Shown here one piece after another: positions 1 to 5,177 of a DNA stretch of 5,657 nucleotides. Where the stretch lies: positions 1-5,657 of the forward strand of contig JAIROC010000307.1 in the NCBI GenBank assembly GCA_031257735.1, read 5' to 3'. The notes under the pieces were generated by a model that worked only from the letters and a program-made list of their open reading frames with translations, searched no databases and had not been told where the DNA came from. A program made the translations under genes and the position numbers. Every line of letters begins with the position of its first letter. Position 1 is the first letter of the stretch. The DNA is from Bacteroidales bacterium (lineage in GTDB: Bacteria > Bacteroidota > Bacteroidia > Bacteroidales > WCHB1-69).

Positions 1-116
1 GAGCGCAGCGACGAAGCAATCCAGAACTTTTTCTCCGACTCTGGATTGCTTCGTCGCTGCGCTCCTCGCAATGACGACAGTGCGGGAGCGAGGCGTTACA
101 AAAAGCGTCATTATAA
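1..116. repeat. Tandem hairpin repeat, unit 1
   Basis: First visible copy of a unit of about 117 bases, possibly cut by the window edge. It opens with a perfect inverted repeat: bases 1-25 pair with 40-64, leaving a 14-base T/C-rich loop. A shared tail follows (cctcgcaatgacgacag, then a gcgttacaaaaagcgtca stretch). On the minus strand the core reads GTCATTGCGAGGAGCGCAGC, then GACGAAGCAATCCAG. From memory, this motif is dispersed in many bacterial genomes, usually between genes. It is much richer in G+C than the neighbouring genes. Function is unknown; it could fold in RNA from either strand. The hairpin is seen directly; the family link is recall. Confidence 0.9.
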
Positions 117-117
117 G

Positions 118-234
118 GAGCGCAGCGACGAAGCAATCCAGAACTTTTTCCTCTGACTCTGGATTGCTTCGTCGCTGCGCTCCTCGCAATGACGACAGGG
201 CGGGAGCGAGGCGTTACAAAAAGCGTCATTATAA
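118..234. repeat. Tandem hairpin repeat, unit 2
   Basis: Second copy, nearly identical to unit 1. The differences are a few bases in the loop (one inserted) and a t-to-g change in the tail (cagtgcggg versus cagggcggg). The hairpin is slightly longer than in unit 1: bases 116-142 pair with 158-184, 27 base pairs around a 15-base loop, because the bases before the unit also pair. The near identity of arms and tail suggests recent duplication or ongoing conversion between copies. It lies downstream of the leftward genes, so read-through transcripts from 351 would carry it. Confidence 0.9.
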
Positions 235-298
235 ACGCAGTGAAGTAATCCAAAATTTCCGGATTACTTCCTGCTTCGTTCCTCGCAGCTCGCAATGA
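235..298. repeat. Degenerate third copy of the hairpin repeat
   Basis: A decayed copy following unit 2 directly. GAAGTAATCC (242-251) pairs perfectly with GGATTACTTC (261-270) around a 9-base loop. The rest of the long arm is weakened (acgcagtgaag in place of gcgcagcgacgaag). The tail keeps cctcgca and cgcaatgatg with a small internal duplication (ctcgca twice). The remaining bases, 299-350, show no gene, no clear intrinsic terminator and no further repeat. Confidence 0.75.
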
Positions 299-350
299 TG
301 GAGATTGCTATTTTTTAATGATATAACAGTCTTCGGGCAGATACTATTTA

Positions 351-818
351 TCAGAAATTTAAGCATAATCCTAAACCCGAGTTCAGGTTGATGTTTAAAG
401 CCACTGTATTTTTCGAATATAATGTCATTGCCTTTTTCATTTTGCCTTCTCCGACATAATACATGATGATTCCAGCAACCATGACGCTGCCTCCGCCAAC
501 AAGTAATTTTGTGTTTCCCTTCGCTCCGGCAAGCCGTGTGCCTAAATCATACCCAAAACCAAATGCGCCGATACTTCCAATGATTGTCCCTGTGACGCTT
601 AAATTTATGCCTGATTCAAACATCCGTGGAACTTGTACGTCGCTGCCTGTTTTCAGTCTGTTCATAAAGTCTTTGTATGAAATTTGTTGACTTCCCGCAT
701 AATAACTGTGACTCCATGTCCCCGATGTAAAACTCAAACTTTCCGACTGTTCCTGTGCAACAAGAACATGAGTAAATGCCATAAACATTAAACAAATAAA
801 TACTTTTACTACTCTCAT
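351..818 (-). CDS. Small exported protein with two glycine-rich hydrophobic segments
   Basis: 155 residues. The N-terminus is a signal peptide (MRVVKVF plus a hydrophobic run, likely cleaved around VLVA|QE at 21-22). A YYAG...ISYKDFMNRLK stretch (39-56) follows, then two glycine-rich hydrophobic segments at about 71-92 (GTIIGSIGAFGFGYDLG) and 104-122 (KLLVGGGSVMVAGIIMYY). A basic KMKKAMTLYS stretch comes next, and the C-terminus is short and beta-like, ending in Phe. The layout 'short soluble stretch, GxxGG hydrophobic hairpin, KKAxxLY' is one I associate with small uncharacterised Bacteroidetes proteins; the biochemical role is unknown. The start is supported by a promoter about 40 bases upstream, and there is no Shine-Dalgarno site, as is usual in the phylum. 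It is last in the leftward gene row, 87 bases from its neighbour, and probably has its own transcript. It is most likely anchored in the envelope. Confidence 0.82.
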   Translation of the reverse strand: MRVVKVFICLMFMAFTHVLVAQEQSESLSFTSGTWSHSYYAGSQQISYKDFMNRLKTGSDVQVPRMFESGINLSVTGTIIGSIGAFGFGYDLGTRLAGAKGNTKLLVGGGSVMVAGIIMYYVGEGKMKKAMTLYSKNTVALNINLNSGLGLCLNF

Positions 819-860
819 AATCTGTACTTTTTTTAACTAATTTTATATTTTAATCAATGA

Positions 861-890
861 CAAAAGTAAAAACAATCTTTTACATGCCAA
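861..890 (-). promoter_or_regulatory. Bacteroidetes-type promoter (-33/-7) for the 351-818 gene
   Basis: Read on the minus strand, TACTTTTG (868-861) matches the Bacteroidetes -7 consensus TAnnTTTG. A TTG within TTTTGG (890-888) lies exactly 19 bases upstream, the usual spacing for the -33 element. Transcription would start near 855, giving a leader of about 35 bases before the ATG at 818. Both elements and the spacing are seen directly; activity is inferred from the known consensus. Confidence 0.7.
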
Positions 891-905
891 AATTTTTTTA
901 CAGTT

Positions 906-1541
906 CTAAAATCTGTATCCGACGCCCAATTTTATTCCCAACTGGAATAATGTATCAAATCCTGTCATGACGTATGTGTCGGCGTTTCCCATATCATTTT
1001 CGCCCATGCCTCCCAGAATATTCCATCGTACGAGAGGACTTGCGACAAGCGTTATTCCGGAATCAAATACGTGTTCCACTCCGAGACTTGCACTTAAACC
1101 TCCTCCGTATTTGTAACCCATGTATGGATTATAGTTCAGGTCAACTCCTCCTTCCAGAAACAGATATTTCGAAAAATAGCGTCTCAGATGAAGCGGGAGA
1201 GAAAATATGCCCATTGATTCTCTATAACTTCCGCCATATTTAGACGTCATTACTAAGAAAACGGCAGTGGCTGTTAATCCTGTGCAAAATTCGACGCTGG
1301 GAGCGACTTTATGTGCATATTCGATTGCTATGCTTTTAAAATCAGCTCCTCTATACATGTTCGCCGCTCCAAAACCACCGACAGTGGAGCCATTTCTGTT
1401 GTAAGAATCAAACCCAAAAGAATAATTCAGACTTATGTGATTCTTCCTTTCCTTTTGAGCAAATGTGTTTTCAGTGGCATAAATAACAGCTATACATACA
1501 AGAAGCTGTTTAAAATTGATGTTTAACAATGCTTTTTTCAT
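906..1541 (-). CDS. Small outer-membrane beta-barrel protein
   Basis: 211 residues. The N-terminal signal peptide (MKKALLNINF, then a hydrophobic core to YATENTFA) is likely cleaved between A28 and Q29. The mature part is a series of amphipathic strands broken by glycine and aromatic turns: HISLNYSFGFDS, FKSIAIEYAHKV, VEFCTGLTATAVFL, FLEGGVDLNYNPYMGYKYGGGLSASLGVEHVF and ITLVASPLVRW. The last strand (LGIKLGVGYRF) ends in Phe, as expected of a beta-signal recognised by the Bam complex. Length and pattern fit the small 8-stranded Bacteroidetes outer-membrane barrel class (OMP_b-brl-like); the ligand is unknown. It follows the lipoprotein gene by 48 bases. I found no TAnnTTTG element in that gap, so co-transcription with the upstream genes is likely. 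Whether it belongs functionally to the toxin cassette is unclear. Confidence 0.85.
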   Translation of the reverse strand: MKKALLNINFKQLLVCIAVIYATENTFAQKERKNHISLNYSFGFDSYNRNGSTVGGFGAANMYRGADFKSIAIEYAHKVAPSVEFCTGLTATAVFLVMTSKYGGSYRESMGIFSLPLHLRRYFSKYLFLEGGVDLNYNPYMGYKYGGGLSASLGVEHVFDSGITLVASPLVRWNILGGMGENDMGNADTYVMTGFDTLFQLGIKLGVGYRF

Positions 1542-1589
1542 TTTTCATTTATATTTGTTTGTTTATAATCTTATGTATATCCGCCAATT

Positions 1590-2105
1590 TCATTTTATCC
1601 AAACATTTGTACTGTCCGGCTTCGGACTGAACTGTTTAAAACGGAAAGTTATATCTTCCGAATAGCTTTTCTGACTATTGTTATCTTTTCGCTTATTAAT
1701 AATGAAAGTAGTGTCATTAACAATCTTTCCAAAATGAGTAAATATCCAACTCCTGTATTCCCAAGCCTCAATCTCAATATCGGAATCAATTATTTGAAAT
1801 ACCCCAATATGATCAGGATTACTTTTTAATTCAGAAATATATTTATCATTTAGCAAAATTTCATTTTCTATGTAGTTCAATGTATCCTGACTGTTTGGAG
1901 TAGCCCATGTAAAAATACAAAAACCATCTTTATAAAATATGGCAACACGTATATCGTTCCTATAAATTGGGTTTGAATAATAGTACCCATCAATTTTCAA
2001 TTTGTCTCCAGTATATGGAGTTTTTTGCATGGTTAGATTTCGTAATTTCGTGTCACAACTTGCGAATAGAAAAATCATCATAAATAAAAAAATTTTCTTT
2101 ACCAT
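1590..2105 (-). CDS. Small lipoprotein, candidate immunity protein of the mini-Rhs toxin
   Basis: 171 residues. MVKKIFLFMMIFLFASC is a type II signal sequence, with the lipid-bearing Cys at 17 and Asp at +2. Phe at -3 is somewhat atypical, but the pattern is common in Bacteroidetes. There is no acidic surface-export stretch just after the Cys, so a periplasm-facing anchor is the simplest reading. The mature part has GYYYS (about 40-44), VAIFYKDGFCIFTW, a central region with IEAWEYRSWIFTHFGKI, then NDTTFIINKR and a final PKPDSTNVWIK. This is a beta-rich layout I recall from small Bacteroidetes lipoproteins without assigned function. Its ATG overlaps the stop of the upstream toxin-like gene (shared ATGGTAA), which implies coupled translation and fixed partnership. 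By position it is the best candidate for the cognate immunity protein. The lipoprotein call is strong; the immunity role is inference from context. Confidence 0.85.
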   Translation of the reverse strand: MVKKIFLFMMIFLFASCDTKLRNLTMQKTPYTGDKLKIDGYYYSNPIYRNDIRVAIFYKDGFCIFTWATPNSQDTLNYIENEILLNDKYISELKSNPDHIGVFQIIDSDIEIEAWEYRSWIFTHFGKIVNDTTFIINKRKDNNSQKSYSEDITFRFKQFSPKPDSTNVWIK

Positions 2106-3433
2106 AATGTATAAGGATTTAATGAATAAGCGCCAAAATAAAGTCTGTCTCGCATATTTAGTACTTCAAAATGTGGATAATCGAACAGATTGTGAAAACT
2201 GTTTTGAACAGGTCCTCTTATGTTTTTTTCACTGTTATATCCTATTCTCATATTTATAGATTTATATTTACTATTATCATATCCAGAATCATATCTACTA
2301 TCATATCCAGCATTATATCCAACATAAATAGCTCCCATTCTGTACTTATTGGCGCTGGCACCGGTAAAAGCGCCATCCTTCATACCTTCACTAGCCTGTC
2401 CAGTAAAAATACTAAGCCCCGCATTAACTCCTTTAAAACGTCCTCCTGTCAGATCAAACCTCAGCGCGGCAGTTCGGAACTTGTCGCTTTCGCTACCGCC
2501 GCCAGACCACAATCCGGGTACTGGCGCCCATGTATCGTTTTCATACGTTACTCGCCAGTTTCCACCGCCTGCGTATATTTGTCCTGTTTGTTGGGATGTT
2601 TCTCCGCTAAAGAAATAAGTGCTTCCTATTCCTGCTTGAAACTTCTCACTCTTATATCCGGCGCCATATCCAACCCGGCCTTCCAAACCGCTCGCTTCGG
2701 TACCTGCGGCGCTGAAATAATATGTTCCGCCAAAATTCAATCCGGCGCTGAATTTCTTACTGAAATCGTAGCCAAAGGTGAAGTTGACGCCAAAGCCAAG
2801 TCCATCGGTACCTACAGCAAATTGTGGCGCTATGATTAGATTCAAACCACTATTGCCAAATGGTATTTTTTTTATTGGCAATGCCATAGATAAAGCTCCA
2901 TTCATAGCGCCCATCATGCCACCTACAAGGGCGCCTTCCCAAAATGAGCCGCCATTTGCTTTTGAATTATATCCTCCGCCCATCCATCCCATATCTGTCT
3001 TGATTGCCAAAGGCAATAATTCAGGACAAAAGATTGCAGATAATACAGTAAATATGATTTCCCCGCTCGGGTCAGTATAAAGCAGCGGATTGTTCACACA
3101 GTAGCTGTACCGGTTAAAGTTCTGCGAGAACTCCGGCGCCTGCACGTATGATGGGTCGGGCGAGAGGAAACGTCCGAGAATGGGGTCGTACATGCGTCCG
3201 TTCATGTTTATCAGTGCGAACTCCGGAAGATGTTCGTGACCGGTGAAGCCGCGATGAAATTTGAACGTGTTGTTAGTAACTGTCTGTTTACCCCAGACGT
3301 CGTAAGAAACTTTGAATGCTGCTGTGCCGTTGGCGTCGTTGTTGGCCGACATAATCCTGCATCCCGCCGCTCCGGAAACATAACCGGAAACCGCCGCCAG
3401 CAATACAAATAATGTCAAAAACAACTTTTTCAT
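2099..3433 (-). CDS. Signal-peptide mini-Rhs protein with C-terminal toxin-23-like domain
   Basis: 444 residues. A signal peptide (MKKLFLTLFVLLAAVSGYVSGA) leads in; GAAGC could be a weak lipobox with Cys25. Residues 38-125 are only the end of an Rhs shell: SYDVWGKQTV, GFTGHEHL, INMNGRMYDP, GRFLSPDP and NRYSYCVNNP, closing in P116-x4-D121-P-x-G. Glu follows that Gly where Leu usually precedes the Rhs self-cleavage site. A linker with hydrophobic stretches (126-190) follows, then about 250 residues of alternating beta strands. Motifs there include NWRVTYEND (292-300), GGGSESDKFRTAALRF (311-326), a GYD repeat (372-386) and terminal NPYTLW. These match my memory of polymorphic toxin type 23 (Ntox23); I recognise the pattern but have no profile match. 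Full Rhs toxins usually exceed 1000 residues, so this is an orphan tip with its own export signal. The downstream lipoprotein overlaps its stop. The ATG at 3433 fits the signal peptide and a -7 element just upstream. Confidence 0.85.
   Translation of the reverse strand: MKKLFLTLFVLLAAVSGYVSGAAGCRIMSANNDANGTAAFKVSYDVWGKQTVTNNTFKFHRGFTGHEHLPEFALINMNGRMYDPILGRFLSPDPSYVQAPEFSQNFNRYSYCVNNPLLYTDPSGEIIFTVLSAIFCPELLPLAIKTDMGWMGGGYNSKANGGSFWEGALVGGMMGAMNGALSMALPIKKIPFGNSGLNLIIAPQFAVGTDGLGFGVNFTFGYDFSKKFSAGLNFGGTYYFSAAGTEASGLEGRVGYGAGYKSEKFQAGIGSTYFFSGETSQQTGQIYAGGGNWRVTYENDTWAPVPGLWSGGGSESDKFRTAALRFDLTGGRFKGVNAGLSIFTGQASEGMKDGAFTGASANKYRMGAIYVGYNAGYDSRYDSGYDNSKYKSINMRIGYNSEKNIRGPVQNSFHNLFDYPHFEVLNMRDRLYFGAYSLNPYTLW
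2276..2323 (-). repeat. Four-unit 12-base tandem repeat inside the toxin-like domain
   Basis: Four consecutive 12-base units (2276-2287, 2288-2299, 2300-2311, 2312-2323), each close to atcatatccagn on the plus strand. On the coding strand they read as in-frame 4-residue steps, GYNA-GYDS-RYDS-GYD, near residues 372-386 of the mini-Rhs protein. As the period is a multiple of three, copy-number change would preserve frame. It sits in an A/T-rich stretch near the variable C-terminal end. Confidence 0.8.
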
Positions 3434-3452
3434 CTTTTACCGAATTTTGTTG

Positions 3453-3460
3453 CAAAGATA
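3453..3460 (-). promoter_or_regulatory. Bacteroidetes -7 promoter element for the mini-Rhs gene
   Basis: The minus strand reads TATCTTTG, a match to TAnnTTTG, 19 bases before the ATG at 3433; transcription would start near 3449, giving a leader of about 15 bases. The nearest TTG upstream (within CTTGCAAC, about 23 bases away) is farther than the usual 19-21, so the -33 half is weak. The element suggests the mini-Rhs and lipoprotein genes can be transcribed independently of the paralog pair to the right. A short CTTG-TTG-CAAG inverted repeat lies at 3477-3487, too weak to call a terminator. Confidence 0.5.
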
Positions 3461-3507
3461 TATCATTTTTTGTAAACTTGTTGCAAGATGAAATATTACT
3501 TTTGAAT

Positions 3508-4275
3508 CTAATTGCTTATATTACGAGATTTGGGAGGACATAGCATCTTTTCGTTTTCAGGAGTATTGCCTGTGCGACGAGTAGATTCTTCTTTAATGTA
3601 AATAGACGGTATAAATGTATAATTCAATCTGCTAATTCGTTCCAAATCGAAAAATTTCCTAATGTATTCATTCAATTCAAAAATGTCTCCTTCAACTACA
3701 CGATATACATAAATTTTCCCATCTTTGATATACATAAATCCATTATCATCGTGGAAACCTGATAATGCACTACAATACAGAATCTGTTCCGGTTGCAGTT
3801 CGTTAATGTGCTTTATTACTTTTTTTAGTTTTCTTTGTTTCTTTGTTTTAAACGGAGATTTATTATCACTCATATCAAAATAAGCATATATTCCATCAAA
3901 AAAATTAACAAAAGCAATCACATTCATTTTTTTATCAATATATGCAAACATAAATACACGAGAACTGTCAATAGTAATGTAATTATAAATGTCGTCACTA
4001 TAATTAAAGGTTTCTGTATCTACAAACTGAATAGTGAGCATTGGCACTGTGTTGTCTTTATTTAAATCTATTTGGGGCAAAGGTTTTATAATTGTATCTA
4101 TACCCCACCATTGGCATTGTACAATATAATCCTCTATTATGTTTTTTTGTGCCTTGTCAAGGTAACAATCCATATCTGCTTCCTCATAAAATTTTTTCAA
4201 TTGAGAAATAATATCTTGCGAATAAAGTCCATTCACAAAAAATAACCCTATCAATATTAAACATCTTGTTTTCAT
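3508..4275 (-). CDS. Secreted protein B, paralog of the 4397-5167 gene; candidate immunity protein
   Basis: 255 residues, family not recognised. The signal peptide MKTRCLILIGLFFVNGLYSQ is probably cleaved before Gln20; there is no lipobox. The mature protein aligns by eye end to end with the neighbouring paralog. Shared blocks are QLKxFY (25-30), IDLxKxN (69-75), DDIYNYITIDSSRVF (94-108), KKMNV (115-119), KKQRKLKK (145-152), MYIKD (181-185), ELNEYIRK (200-207) and RTGNTPENEKMLCPP (234-248). Only Cys168 and Cys246 are matched by cysteines in the other copy, which would suit an extracytoplasmic disulfide. No catalytic motif is visible. The mature regions have diverged strongly, with only about a third identical by eye, while the signal-peptide DNA is almost unchanged. 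Being a tandem second copy behind a toxin-like tip, it is plausibly a duplicated immunity gene with altered specificity. The start is fixed by the signal peptide and the shared 5' end; no promoter motif was found upstream. Confidence 0.85.
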   Translation of the reverse strand: MKTRCLILIGLFFVNGLYSQDIISQLKKFYEEADMDCYLDKAQKNIIEDYIVQCQWWGIDTIIKPLPQIDLNKDNTVPMLTIQFVDTETFNYSDDIYNYITIDSSRVFMFAYIDKKMNVIAFVNFFDGIYAYFDMSDNKSPFKTKKQRKLKKVIKHINELQPEQILYCSALSGFHDDNGFMYIKDGKIYVYRVVEGDIFELNEYIRKFFDLERISRLNYTFIPSIYIKEESTRRTGNTPENEKMLCPPKSRNISN

Positions 4276-4279
4276 ATAT
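4216..4279 (-). repeat. Direct repeat over start and signal peptide, copy in gene B
   Basis: These 64 bases match 5108-5171 with a single difference (t at 4249 versus c at 5141), an Ile/Met change in the signal peptide. The block covers the first 20 codons and 4 bases before the ATG; similarity falls sharply beyond both ends. It marks the duplication boundary or a segment kept uniform by gene conversion. Confidence 0.9.
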
Positions 4280-4396
4280 CCATCTATATATAACTATTTT
4301 TGTGCACTATTCCGAACAGGTGCGTACAGATTCGAATTTCACCAAATGGTGTGAGATCGGCTCGCGGAGTAATTATTTTTTGGAGGGGGACATGTT
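4276..4396 (-). other. Intergenic spacer with a possible remnant of a paralog 3' end
   Basis: The 121 bases between the paralogs hold no complete gene. Just after the stop of the right-hand paralog, the minus strand reads ACATGTCCCCCTCCAAAA. In one frame this gives T-C-P-P-P-K, echoing the LCPP tails of both neighbours (CTATGTCCTCCCAAA and CTATGTCCGCCATTG), and it stays open for about a dozen more codons. The middle is richer in G+C than its flanks and contains the near-palindromes CACCAAATGGTG (4340-4351) and ATTCGAAT (4330-4337). No TAnnTTTG promoter and no terminator with a T-run were found. The remnant reading is tentative. Confidence 0.3.
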
Positions 4397-5167
4397 TTAT
4401 TTTGACAATGGCGGACATAGTCTAACTTCTTCCGATGGTGTATGACCCGTAAGGCGATAGTCAATAGGGTGACCATCGACAACTTCTAACTTTTTGTTTA
4501 GAGGCCAAAGAATGAAATTTGAACGTCTAATCATGTTTATATCCGGACATTTTCTAACATGTTCATTAAATTCCAGGCTTTGTCCTGTTTTTATATGGTA
4601 TAAATAAATTAGTTCGTCTTTAATATACAAAAAAGTCCCATCCCAACTATCACAAAATAGAATTAAATCAGGATTCTCTTTTGTAATATTTTTTATAATT
4701 TTCCGTATTTGACGTCTCTGTTTTTTTTCAGGATAGAAAAAATCATCCTTAATATCAATATATGTACCTCGTTCTTCCGTATCGGTAAACCCTTTTACAT
4801 TCATTTTATCGTCAACACAAACAATAACAAACGTTCTTAGACTGTCTATGATTAAATAATCGTAAATATTGTCTTCAAAACTATATTGTTCCGTATTTGC
4901 TAATGCAATCGACAAAACAAATACTTTGTTCTCTTTCGACAAATCAATATTTGCCGGTCTATATGGACAATAAGGAAGACTGTCTATTATTCGTAACATA
5001 TTATTTATCAAAAAACTGTCAAATTTCATTAAATCTTCCTGAATTTTTTGTTCATACCAGGCGAAATCGGCATTTGCATAAAATTCTTTCAACTGTTTAA
5101 TTATATTTTGCGAATAAAGTCCATTCACAAAAAATAACCCCATCAATATTAAACATCTTGTTTTCAT
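4397..5167 (-). CDS. Secreted protein A next to a toxin tip; candidate immunity protein
   Basis: 256 residues, family not recognised. The signal peptide MKTRCLILMGLFFVNGLYSQ predicts export to the periplasm. The mature part shares these blocks with the left-hand paralog: QLKEFY (25-30), IDLSKEN (74-80), DNIYDYLIIDSLRTF (99-113), KMNV (121-124), KKQRRQ (148-153), YIKD (181-184), EFNEHVRK (199-206) and TGHTPSEEVRLCPP (240-253). Cys172 and Cys251 have counterparts in the paralog. Between blocks the sequence is A/T-rich and acidic to mixed in charge, with no transmembrane segment after the signal. It starts only 10 bases after the stop of the toxin-like gene to its right, so co-transcription is very likely. 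This toxin-then-small-gene order is the usual layout of polymorphic toxin loci, hence the immunity suggestion. The role is inferred from context only. Confidence 0.85.
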   Translation of the reverse strand: MKTRCLILMGLFFVNGLYSQNIIKQLKEFYANADFAWYEQKIQEDLMKFDSFLINNMLRIIDSLPYCPYRPANIDLSKENKVFVLSIALANTEQYSFEDNIYDYLIIDSLRTFVIVCVDDKMNVKGFTDTEERGTYIDIKDDFFYPEKKQRRQIRKIIKNITKENPDLILFCDSWDGTFLYIKDELIYLYHIKTGQSLEFNEHVRKCPDINMIRRSNFILWPLNKKLEVVDGHPIDYRLTGHTPSEEVRLCPPLSK

Positions 5168-5171
5168 ATAT
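5108..5171 (-). repeat. Direct repeat over start and signal peptide, copy in gene A
   Basis: Partner of 4216-4279 at an offset of 892 bases, 63 of 64 positions identical. It encodes the same signal peptide apart from Met9 in place of Ile9. The downstream mature coding sequences differ at most positions, so conservation is confined to this export segment. Confidence 0.9.
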
Positions 5172-5177
5172 ATCGTA

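Noticed and set aside
1..270. CRISPR array
   Set aside because: Units are long near-identical hairpins with shared tails, not short repeats separated by unique spacers.
71..298. Plus-strand open frame of 75 codons across the repeat block (contains LLRRCAPRNDD)
   Set aside because: It is a translation of the hairpin repeat. The same peptide-like string arises wherever this repeat occurs, and there is no start context or domain.
463..690. Plus-strand open frame opposite the 351-818 gene
   Set aside because: It is a shadow of a gene with a signal peptide and promoter on the other strand; its Pro/Ser-rich sequence mirrors Gly/Thr codons.
974..1526. Plus-strand open frames opposite the barrel gene
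   Set aside because: They are fully antisense to a convincing outer-membrane protein, with no signal, motif or promoter of their own.
2171..2839. Plus-strand open frame of 222 codons
   Set aside because: It lies antisense within the well-supported mini-Rhs gene. It has low-complexity Ile/Ser runs opposite the GYD repeat and no recognisable domain.
3211..3412. Alternative frames on both strands over the start of the mini-Rhs gene
   Set aside because: The frame with a signal peptide and Rhs motifs explains the region; the others are short and compositionally random.
4340..4351. CACCAAATGGTG as an intrinsic terminator
   Set aside because: The stem is only 4-5 base pairs with a tiny loop, and no T-run follows on the transcribed strand.
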